Source of the DNA: Clostridiales bacterium
Lineage (GTDB): Bacteria; Bacillota; Clostridia; Oscillospirales; Ruminococcaceae
Length of the DNA: 5,197 nucleotides
Assembly: GCA_012800685.1 (NCBI GenBank)
Contig: JAAZIT010000046.1
Span: 1 to 5,197, forward strand
Reading direction: 5' to 3'
The first letter of the stretch is position 1. Every line of letters starts with the position of its first letter. The notes under the pieces are model-generated. The model was given only the letters and a program-made list of their open reading frames with translations. It did no database searches and was not told where the DNA came from. The translations under genes were made by a program, and so were the position numbers. Positions 1 to 5,197 of this stretch are shown one piece after another.

Positions 1-801
1 CATTGCCCTAAGAACATCAGCTACAATATTTGCACATACAACGTCATAGTCATTCCCTATTTCTTCTCTTAACTTTTGATTTGAAACTATGTCTCCACAG
101 CTTGTAGTGTAGCAATTAACATCAATGTTGTTTTTTAAAGCATTTTCAGAAGCAATTTTAACTGCATTCTCTTCAATATCCACAGCATAAGCAGATTTAG
201 CACCAAGTAAGATACTTCCTATTGATAATATTCCACTTCCACATCCTAAATCTAAAAGTTTGTCCTTTGGCGAAATATATTTCTCAATAAGCTCAAGACA
301 TAGTTGTGTGGTATTATGTTGACCTGTACCAAAACTTGAGGCAGGATCAATTTCAAGAACCTGTCTTGTTTCTTGCTCTGAAATATTTTCCCAACTAGGT
401 TTAATTAATAGCTTGTTTCCAATAGTTAAGGGCTTAAAATATTTTTTCCAATTGTTAGCCCAGTCCTCATCATTAACATTAACTAAGTCACATTCAAGAC
501 GTCCAAACTCATTATTAATATCACGTTTCTTTAACGCTAGAAGTTCTGATTTAATAGAATTTAGGTTGTCAGCACCTTGTGAGTTTTCAGGTAAATAAAC
601 TGTAACTGTTGTTTCACAATCCTTAAGACACATTAAATCATCATCTATATAATCCCAATTCATTTCTTTATTTTCAAGAAAATCAACAAAATCCTTGCTG
701 TCTTTAATTATAAATCCGCCTACACCAAGACCTAAAAGGCTTCCACAAACAGCTTCAATGCCCTCGCTTGTTGTATAAATACTAAGTTCAACCCAATTCA
801 A
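1..801 (-). CDS. prmA: Ribosomal protein L11 methyltransferase PrmA (C-terminus cut by left edge)
   Basis: PrmA is a cytoplasmic S-adenosylmethionine-dependent enzyme that methylates lysines and the N-terminus of ribosomal protein L11. The frame is open for 267 codons up to the left edge; family members are about 310 residues, so roughly 45 are missing. The N-terminus begins LNWVELSIYTT, typical of the L11-recognition domain. The PrmA signature DPASSFGTGQHNTTQLCLE spans about residues 152-170 (FGTGxHxTT at 157-165). SAM-binding motif I, LLDLGCGSG, is at 182-190, the motif II acidic residue is D208 in AVDIEENA, and the catalytic-region motif ANIVADV is at 257-263. The start is TTG: the codon directly before it in frame is TAA, so no upstream start is possible, and an AAAGGA site lies 9 bases upstream. 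The next gene upstream is the TVP38-family protein on the same strand, 189 bases away, so prmA probably has its own promoter. Identity is secure. Confidence 0.96.
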   Translation of the reverse strand, partial: MNWVELSIYTTSEGIEAVCGSLLGLGVGGFIIKDSKDFVDFLENKEMNWDYIDDDLMCLKDCETTVTVYLPENSQGADNLNSIKSELLALKKRDINNEFGRLECDLVNVNDEDWANNWKKYFKPLTIGNKLLIKPSWENISEQETRQVLEIDPASSFGTGQHNTTQLCLELIEKYISPKDKLLDLGCGSGILSIGSILLGAKSAYAVDIEENAVKIASENALKNNIDVNCYTTSCGDIVSNQKLREEIGNDYDVVCANIVADVLRAM

Positions 802-810
802 TTATCTCAT

Positions 811-816
811 TCCTTT
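811..816 (-). promoter_or_regulatory. Ribosome binding site that fixes the prmA TTG start
   Basis: On the minus strand the sequence AAAGGA lies 9 bases before the TTG at 801-799. An ATG at 810-808 lies in the same frame but only one or two bases from this site, and it reads ATG-AGA-TAA, so it cannot start PrmA. This makes TTG the only start that keeps the conserved NWVELS beginning. Confidence 0.8.
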
Positions 817-854
817 CAGCAAAAACTTAATGTAATAATTTAGTGCGTTTAGAC

Positions 855-883
855 ATTATAGCACAAAATCACAAAAAATACAA
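855..883 (-). promoter_or_regulatory. Predicted sigma-A promoter for prmA
   Basis: On the minus strand, TTGTAT (-35, 883-878) is followed by exactly 17 bases and then a perfect TATAAT (-10, 860-855), which is preceded by TGC to give an extended -10. Transcription would begin near 848, leaving a leader of about 46 bases before the TTG start. This is the best promoter match in the 189-base gap 802-990. I saw no convincing intrinsic terminator for the upstream TVP38 gene in that gap, so some read-through into prmA is also possible. Confidence 0.65.
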
Positions 884-990
884 ATTAATTTTTAAGGTTG
901 AAAAAAATTAGACATAAAATCACTATATATTAGGTATCAATATAAGCATGTTTAAATTATATCATATAAAACATATCTTATTTGTAGAAA

Positions 991-1665
991 CTAGTGGAAT
1001 CTCTTTTTGAGTAATTTATTAATTATAAAGCTAATTAGGAATGAAGCAACTATCATAACAATTAACATTATTATCATTTTTAAAGATATTTCTTGATCTA
1101 AGTAATACCCAATAGCAACCTGAAAAACTAGCTCAGGCATTACACCAATAGCCGATCCAATAATATATGGAACGTACTTAATACCAATTGCACCCAACAA
1201 CATACTAACAACATCACCAGGAACAAAAACAACTGCCCTTGTTAAAAAAGAAGTGAAAATATTATTAGAAACGCCTAAATTATGGAGCTTTTCAATTTTA
1301 GGAAATTTCTTAGTTAGTTTTTTTACAAGACCAGCACCAGAAACTCTTCCAACAAAGTAAGTAGGCGTAAAACAAATTACTAGTCCAATAAAACTAACAA
1401 TAAGTGCCACTGGAAACGGGAAGATTATACCAGAAGCAATAAACATAATTGTTAAAGGAATAACTATAGAAAGTGATTTGACTGCAAACATAGCAAAAAT
1501 AACCAAAGCAGCTAGCCAAAGGTTATCCGGTGTAAAATTAACTACATCACCAAAGGTAGTGTTTCTAAAAAGTAAAATACTTAATATTACAACAACAAGA
1601 GTTATAACAAAAGGAACATACTTCACTACATCATAAATTTTATCTTTATTTTTTATTTTGGCCAT
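991..1665 (-). CDS. TVP38/TMEM64 family (DedA superfamily) integral membrane protein
   Basis: The product is 224 residues, the usual size for bacterial TVP38/TMEM64 (SNARE-associated/VTT domain) proteins. These are cytoplasmic-membrane proteins of the DedA superfamily, some of which are implicated in lipid transport or membrane homeostasis; the substrate of this one is unknown. A short basic N-terminus (MAKIKNKDK) precedes hydrophobic segments at about 17-33, 49-62, 66-82, 84-105, 135-160, 165-189 and 197-216. The family core is visible: a re-entrant-loop-like stretch around S64-P83, a cytoplasmic basic linker at 113-128 (LVKKLTKKFPKIEK), then FLTRAVVFVPGD with R143, P149 and D151, G158, and G170/G174/P177. 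The C-terminus ends in a basic tail (NKLLKKRFH). The ATG at 1665 is chosen because AAAGGA lies 9 bases upstream. The frame stays open another 77 codons upstream, but that stretch is AT-rich and holds the probable promoters. The gene diverges from the glycosidase, and nothing ties it to sugar use. Confidence 0.88.
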   Translation of the reverse strand: MAKIKNKDKIYDVVKYVPFVITLVVVILSILLFRNTTFGDVVNFTPDNLWLAALVIFAMFAVKSLSIVIPLTIMFIASGIIFPFPVALIVSFIGLVICFTPTYFVGRVSGAGLVKKLTKKFPKIEKLHNLGVSNNIFTSFLTRAVVFVPGDVVSMLLGAIGIKYVPYIIGSAIGVMPELVFQVAIGYYLDQEISLKMIIMLIVMIVASFLISFIINKLLKKRFH

Positions 1666-1674
1666 AATCACACA

Positions 1675-1680
1675 TCCTTT
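1675..1680 (-). promoter_or_regulatory. Ribosome binding site that fixes the TVP38-family start
   Basis: AAAGGA on the minus strand sits 9 bases before the ATG at 1665-1663, the same spacing as at prmA. A GTG at 1671-1669, two codons earlier in frame, is only 3 bases from this site and is therefore a poorer candidate. Confidence 0.7.
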
Positions 1681-1692
1681 TAATCTAAATTT

Positions 1693-1731
1693 ATTATATA
1701 CAATAATAACATATTTTAACAGACAAATCAA
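1693..1731 (-). promoter_or_regulatory. Candidate promoter region for the TVP38-family gene
   Basis: Two overlapping possibilities are visible on the minus strand. One is TTGATT (-35, 1731-1726), a 17-base spacer and TATTAT (-10, 1708-1703). The other uses a perfect TATAAT (-10, 1698-1693) but has no good -35 box at the usual distance. Either gives a short leader of about 20-35 bases before the ATG at 1665. The region is so AT-rich that chance matches are likely. Confidence 0.4.
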
Positions 1732-1758
1732 AAGATTTTGTAAAAAAACAGAAATATA

Positions 1759-1787
1759 TTGAATAATATATGTATCAGTGATACAAT
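1759..1787 (+). promoter_or_regulatory. Candidate promoter for the GH3 glycosidase gene
   Basis: On the plus strand, TTGAAT (-35, 1759-1764) is followed by a 17-base spacer and TACAAT (-10, 1782-1787). Transcription would start near 1794 and give a leader of about 155 bases. The main support beyond the box matches is that a perfect inverted repeat (1771-1785) fills the spacer and overlaps the -10 box, a standard place for a repressor operator. In such AT-rich DNA the boxes alone would be weak evidence. Confidence 0.5.
1771..1785. promoter_or_regulatory. Operator-like inverted repeat TGTATC-AGT-GATACA
   Basis: Two perfect 6-base arms flank a 3-base centre, giving a 15-base dyad of the size bound by dimeric helix-turn-helix repressors. 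It lies inside the proposed GH3 promoter and about 106 bases upstream of the TVP38 start codon, so it could act on one or both divergent genes. It lacks the central CG of LacI/CcpA-type operators, so I cannot assign a regulator family. No regulator gene is present in this window, and I noticed no second full copy. Confidence 0.5.
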
Positions 1788-1793
1788 TATAAG

Positions 1794-1948
1794 ATAAGGC
1801 GATAATGTAAAATTTATATTTAAAACAGAAAACTAACAAAGCAAGATAAAATATTACAAAAATCGTCAGTATAGGCTTTTCTATAAATAAAAGCAACTTT
1901 TTAGATTTATTTTGCTAGGAATATAATAAAGAAAGAGGTGCAAACACA
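1794..1948 (+). other. Putative untranslated leader of the GH3 mRNA
   Basis: This AT-rich stretch lies between the proposed transcription start and the GTG start codon. It contains only weak structure: TATAG/CTATA arms with a 6-base loop at 1870-1885, and AGCAA (1892-1896) facing TTGCT (1912-1916). Neither resembles a riboswitch or attenuator that I recognise, and neither has the GC-rich stem plus T-run of a terminator. No open frame here has a ribosome binding site and family resemblance. Confidence 0.3.
1932..1940 (+). promoter_or_regulatory. Strong ribosome binding site for the GH3 gene (GTG start)
   Basis: AAAGAGGTG is a close match to the 16S rRNA anti-Shine-Dalgarno complement and lies 8 bases before the GTG at 1949-1951. 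It supports GTG as the true start, since no ATG is better placed nearby. Confidence 0.8.
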
Positions 1949-4036
1949 GTGGTAAATTATTTTAAAGATACTTCCCTTTCTCCGCAAAAACGTGCTGAGG
2001 CATTAGTTGATGTTCTCTCAATCGAGGAGCAAGCTACACAGCTTAAATATGACGCTCCTGCTATTGAGCGAGTTGGTTTAAAGCAATATAATTGGTGGAA
2101 TGAGGGTCTACATGGAGTTGCAAGAGCAGGAACTGCTACAATGTTTCCACAAGCAATTGCATTAGCTTCCATGTTTGATTGTGAAAGAATAAAAAAAGTA
2201 GCGGATATTACAGCTACTGAAGCTAGAGCAAAATATAATGCAGCGTCAAAACATGGTGACTATGATATATATAAAGGTCTTACCATTTGGTCGCCAAATA
2301 TAAATATATTTAGAGATCCACGTTGGGGACGTGGGCATGAAACATATGGTGAAGACCCTTTTTTAACTTCTAGGTTAGGTGTATCCTTTGTAAAAGGATT
2401 ACAGGGCGAGGAAAAAACATTAAAAACCGCTGCCTGTGCAAAGCACTTTGCTGTTCATAGTGGACCAGAATCATTAAGACATGAGTTTAATGCTATTGTT
2501 TCACCAAAGGATTTAGAAGAAACATACCTGCCAGCTTTTGAGACACTTGTTAAGGAAGGAAAAGTAGAAAGCGTAATGGGTGCTTATAATAGAGTTAATG
2601 GCGAACCCGCATGCGCTAGTATTTATTTGTTTAATAAATTAAAAGAATGGGGATTTAACGGATATTTTGTTTCTGATTGCTGGGCTATTAGTGATTTCCA
2701 CACTCATCATTTGGTTACTAGCAATGCTAGTGAGTCTGCTGCTCTTGCATTAAAATTAGGTTGTGATTTAAACTGTGGAAATACTTATCTTCATATTATT
2801 TCTGCTCTAAATCAAGGTTTAGTTGAAACATCAGATATAAGGAAAGCCTGTGTAAATTTAATGCGTACACGAATTAGATTAGGAATGCTTGATGATAAAA
2901 CACCATTTGATGATATTCCATATAATGTTGTTTCCTCAAAAGAGCATAAATTATTTTCGCAAGAATGTGCAGAAAAATCTATGGTTCTTCTTAAAAACAG
3001 TGGAATTTTGCCACTAAGTGATGATAAATCTAAAACCATTGCTGTAATAGGCCCTAATGCTAACAGCAGAGATGCTCTTACAGGTAATTATTGTGGAACA
3101 GCAGACAGATATACCACATTTTTAGAGGGTATACAGGATAGGTTTTCAGGAGATATACTTTATTCTGAGGGTTGTCATTTATATAAAGACAGGGTTTCGG
3201 GGTTAGCATTAAGTGGAGACAGATACGCCGAGGCTGTTTATACAGCTGAAAATTCTGATATTGTAATTTTGTGTATTGGACTAGATTCAACTATTGAGGG
3301 CGAGGAGGGTGACACTGGAAATGAATTTTTTGCTGGTGATAAAACCGACCTTAGACTTCCAGAACCACAGAGAAAACTAATAAATAAGATTAAAGAGGTT
3401 GGAAAACCGTTAGTTGTTATTTTGAGTTCTGGAAGCTCAATTAATATTGAATCTGATTGTGAGGCACTGATTGAAACATGGTATCCAGGGCAACGTGGTG
3501 GTACAGCACTGGCAAATATACTTTTTGGTGATGTATCCCCTTCTGGAAAACTACCAATAACATTTTATGAAAGCACTGAATTATTGCCTAATTTTAAAGA
3601 TTATGAAATGGAAAATAGAACATATAGATATGTAACTAATAATATACTCTATCCATTTGGATATGGCTTAACCTACTCTAAGGGCAAAGTTTCTTGTTCT
3701 AATCTTAGTTATCAAGATAACACTGCAACTTTTACAGTTGAAAATAACAGCAATATTGATATTGAGGAAATTGTTCAGCTATACATTAAAGATTATTCTC
3801 AAAATGCAGTCAAGAATTATAGCCTGTGTGGCTTTAAAAGAGTGTGTATCTCTAAAAATTCATTTATTACAACTACGATAGGGATTAACAAAAAAGCCTT
3901 TACTTCGGTTGATGAAAATGGAGTTAGAGGTACTTTCGGAAAAAAATTCACTTTATATGCAGGTATATGTCAACCTGATTCTCTAAGTGAGAGTTTAACA
4001 GGAACTAAGTGTGTTTCTGTAGATATCAACTTCTAA
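1949..4036 (+). CDS. Glycoside hydrolase family 3, cytoplasmic beta-xylosidase/beta-glucosidase type
   Basis: GH3 enzymes are retaining exo-acting glycosidases that release single sugars from the non-reducing end of beta-linked oligosaccharides. The 695-residue product has the complete three-part layout. The N-terminal barrel (about 20-310) carries YNWWNEGLHGVAR (47-59), WSPNINIFRDPRWGRGHETYGEDP (114-137), the KH pair at 165-166, MGAYNRVNG (210-218) and the nucleophile motif VSDCWAI with D243. The alpha/beta sandwich (about 340-545) carries MVLLKNSGILPL and IEGEEGD (449-455), where E453 is the likely acid/base. A C-terminal fibronectin-III-like domain (about 590-675) carries VQLYIKD and LCGFKR. 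There is no signal peptide or membrane segment, so it should act in the cytoplasm on imported oligosaccharides. The motif set is closest to the beta-xylosidase branch, but beta-glucosidase or mixed activity is possible. It is a single-gene unit with its own promoter and terminator; no transporter or regulator is adjacent in this window. Confidence 0.93.
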   Translation: MVNYFKDTSLSPQKRAEALVDVLSIEEQATQLKYDAPAIERVGLKQYNWWNEGLHGVARAGTATMFPQAIALASMFDCERIKKVADITATEARAKYNAASKHGDYDIYKGLTIWSPNINIFRDPRWGRGHETYGEDPFLTSRLGVSFVKGLQGEEKTLKTAACAKHFAVHSGPESLRHEFNAIVSPKDLEETYLPAFETLVKEGKVESVMGAYNRVNGEPACASIYLFNKLKEWGFNGYFVSDCWAISDFHTHHLVTSNASESAALALKLGCDLNCGNTYLHIISALNQGLVETSDIRKACVNLMRTRIRLGMLDDKTPFDDIPYNVVSSKEHKLFSQECAEKSMVLLKNSGILPLSDDKSKTIAVIGPNANSRDALTGNYCGTADRYTTFLEGIQDRFSGDILYSEGCHLYKDRVSGLALSGDRYAEAVYTAENSDIVILCIGLDSTIEGEEGDTGNEFFAGDKTDLRLPEPQRKLINKIKEVGKPLVVILSSGSSINIESDCEALIETWYPGQRGGTALANILFGDVSPSGKLPITFYESTELLPNFKDYEMENRTYRYVTNNILYPFGYGLTYSKGKVSCSNLSYQDNTATFTVENNSNIDIEEIVQLYIKDYSQNAVKNYSLCGFKRVCISKNSFITTTIGINKKAFTSVDENGVRGTFGKKFTLYAGICQPDSLSESLTGTKCVSVDINF

Positions 4037-4050
4037 TTATATTTTAGAAT

Positions 4051-4096
4051 AAAAATTCCTCCTATGGTTTTCTAATTTACCATAAGAGGAATTTTT
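4051..4096. terminator. Bidirectional intrinsic terminator between convergent genes
   Basis: Arms 4051-4067 and 4080-4096 pair over 17 positions around a 12-base loop. The core is ATTCCTC/GAGGAAT plus ATGG/CCAT, and the outer A/T runs become a U-tract on whichever strand is transcribed. Read from the plus strand there is one C-A mismatch (4062 against 4085); read from the minus strand the same position is a G-U pair, so the stem is fully paired. It sits 14 bases after the GH3 stop and 65 bases beyond the gatB stop, so it should end both convergent transcripts. Confidence 0.88.
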
Positions 4097-4161
4097 CTAT
4101 GTTTGTTTTTATGGAGTTATGAAACATTATAAAAGCTTTTTTACAATTTTTATTTAATTGC

Positions 4162-5197
4162 CTAAGCATTAAGCTTTTTAATAATAATTTCTTTCATCAT
4201 TCCAGGATTTGCTTTTCCCTTAGAAGCTTTCATACATTGTCCAACTAGGAAGCCTAAAGCATTAGTTTTTCCACCCTTATAATCACTAACTGATTTTTCA
4301 TTATTTGAAAGAACCTCGTCAGCTATAGCTTCAAGTGCAGATGTATCAGAAACTTGTGCTAATCCCTGTTCTTCTATGATTTTGTTAATATCCTTATCTT
4401 CTTCAATAATAATTGAAAATATTTTTTTACCTGCTGAATTTGATATAGTGTTTTTTTCAATTAATCCAACAATTTCTGTTAGGTTTTCAGCATTAAGCTT
4501 AGTTTGAGAAAGTGTTTTTCCTGTTTCATTTAAATACTTAACTAAATCGCCTAAAATCCATGATGAGTATGATTTTGCGGAATACAATCCTTTATTTACA
4601 CAAGTATCAAATAAATTAGCAAGCTCGATATTTTCAGCAATAAATGTTGCTTCTTTTTGAAGTAGCTTCCAATCATTAACATATCTTAAAATCTTTGCAT
4701 TTGGAAGTTCAGGAATTAATGTTTTTAGATGGTCAACCTTTTCTTGTTCAACAACAATTGTCTTTAAGTCAGGCTCTGGAAAATATCTATAATCATGAGC
4801 ATCTTCCTTGCTTCTCATTGAAACACTTTCACCCTTAGCATCGTCCCAACGGCGTGTTTCTTGGGTAATAGTTCCACCATTTTCAATAACTTCAATTTGA
4901 CGTTTTACTTCAAAGTCAATTCCTCGAACAGCAGCTGAGAAAGAGTTAACGTTTTTCATTTCTGTTCTAGTTCCAAGCGGTTCACCCTTTTTGTGTATAG
5001 ACACGTTAACGTCACATCTAATTGAACCCTCTTGCATTTTGCAGTCACATATGTCTAGATATTGTAGTATTGATTTAACTGTCTCTAAATAAGCCTTAGC
5101 TTCAGCAGAGCTTCTCATATCAGGTTCAGATACTATTTCAATTAGCGGAACGCCACATCTATTTAGATCTACTAGAGAGTTGCCCTCAAATTTCTCC
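4162..5197 (-). CDS. gatB: Asp-tRNA(Asn)/Glu-tRNA(Gln) amidotransferase subunit B (N-terminus cut by right edge)
   Basis: GatB is the subunit of the cytoplasmic GatCAB complex that binds mischarged Glu-tRNA(Gln) or Asp-tRNA(Asn) and activates the acyl group; GatA supplies the ammonia. The frame is open to the right edge, giving 344 visible residues plus one base; full proteins are about 475, so some 130 are missing. The ATG at 5118 is internal, because the conserved DLNRCGVPLIEIVSEPDM runs across it. Further hallmarks, numbered from the first visible residue, are MQEGSIRCDVNVS (about 54-66), TRTEMKNVNSF (76-86), TQETRRWDD (111-119) and RSKEDAHDYRYFPEPDL (128-144), which complete the kinase-like cradle. 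The helical YqeY-like tRNA-binding tail follows, ending in GGKTNALGFLVGQ and KASKGKANP (about 308-331). All are intact, with no frameshift. It is the last gene of its transcript before the shared terminator; gatA and gatC would be expected off the right edge. Confidence 0.98.
   Translation of the reverse strand, partial: EKFEGNSLVDLNRCGVPLIEIVSEPDMRSSAEAKAYLETVKSILQYLDICDCKMQEGSIRCDVNVSIHKKGEPLGTRTEMKNVNSFSAAVRGIDFEVKRQIEVIENGGTITQETRRWDDAKGESVSMRSKEDAHDYRYFPEPDLKTIVVEQEKVDHLKTLIPELPNAKILRYVNDWKLLQKEATFIAENIELANLFDTCVNKGLYSAKSYSSWILGDLVKYLNETGKTLSQTKLNAENLTEIVGLIEKNTISNSAGKKIFSIIIEEDKDINKIIEEQGLAQVSDTSALEAIADEVLSNNEKSVSDYKGGKTNALGFLVGQCMKASKGKANPGMMKEIIIKKLNA

Noticed and set aside
413..598. 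61-codon open frame on the plus strand
   Set aside because: It lies wholly antisense inside prmA, whose protein is continuous and conserved across this region; it has no recognisable motif.
1666..1896. 77-codon in-frame upstream extension of the TVP38-family gene, with an ATG at 1896
   Set aside because: The translated stretch is low-complexity, AT-driven and without family resemblance. It has no comparable ribosome binding site and covers the probable promoters, while the ATG at 1665 has AAAGGA at ideal spacing and gives the usual family length.
1899..1927. TATAAT at 1922-1927 as the main GH3 promoter
   Set aside because: The -35 position (TTTTAG at 17-base spacing) is poor, and the transcript would begin at about 1934, on the ribosome binding site itself. 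It was kept only as a possible secondary start.
1957..3290. Three antisense open frames of 70-75 codons (1957-2172, 2812-3039, 3078-3290)
   Set aside because: All lie within the GH3 coding region opposite strongly conserved motifs, and their translations resemble no family; they are mirror frames of the real gene.
4132..4180. Repeated AAGCTT-type palindromes around the gatB stop (AAAAGCTTTTTT near 4132 and TTAAGCTTTTTAA near 4170)
   Set aside because: The short A/T-rich self-complementary runs are expected in this composition; the strong hairpin at 4051-4096 already explains termination.
5116..5118. ATG at 5118-5116 (minus strand) as the gatB start
   Set aside because: The conserved GatB sequence continues upstream of it to the window edge (VDLNRCGVPLIEIVSEPD), so it is an internal methionine.
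1..5197. tRNA, rRNA, CRISPR array, insertion sequence, attachment site or phage gene
   Set aside because: No cloverleaf-like run, regularly spaced repeat, transposase motif or terminal inverted repeat was seen on either strand. The longest gaps between genes (802-990, 1666-1948, 4037-4161) are all under 300 bases and are accounted for above.

Overview
The window is AT-rich (by eye about one third G+C) bacterial chromosome with compact genes, strong AAAGGA/AGAGGTG ribosome binding sites and TTG and GTG start codons. This composition, together with the character of the PrmA, GatB and family-3 glycosidase proteins, points to a low-GC member of the Clostridia. A gut-type plant-fibre fermenter, perhaps Oscillospirales/Ruminococcaceae, is my guess from remembered protein style and not from any search.

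Layout, left to right. (1) 1-801, minus strand: ribosomal protein L11 methyltransferase PrmA. It runs off the left edge, so its C-terminus is missing; it starts at TTG and has a good promoter in the 190-base gap before the next gene. (2) 991-1665, minus strand: a 224-residue TVP38/TMEM64 (DedA superfamily) inner-membrane protein. (3) 1666-1948: a 283-base divergent intergenic region. It holds a plausible minus-strand promoter for the membrane protein and, for the plus strand, a promoter whose spacer and -10 box are overlaid by the perfect inverted repeat TGTATC-AGT-GATACA, which looks like a repressor operator. (4) 1949-4036, plus strand: a complete 695-residue cytoplasmic glycoside hydrolase family 3 enzyme of the beta-xylosidase/beta-glucosidase type. 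(5) 4051-4096: a long hairpin flanked by T-runs on both strands, a bidirectional terminator between convergent genes. (6) 4162-5197, minus strand: GatB, subunit B of the tRNA-dependent amidotransferase, cut by the right edge so that about 130 N-terminal residues are missing.

The genes do not form one pathway. PrmA and GatB are translation housekeeping genes, while the glycosidase is a single catabolic gene inserted between them with its own regulated-looking promoter and its own terminator. Without a signal peptide, it should hydrolyse short oligosaccharides that have already been imported. No transporter, regulator, mobile element, RNA gene or CRISPR array is visible. I found no convincing undescribed system; the most interesting signal is the operator-like palindrome inside the glycosidase promoter.
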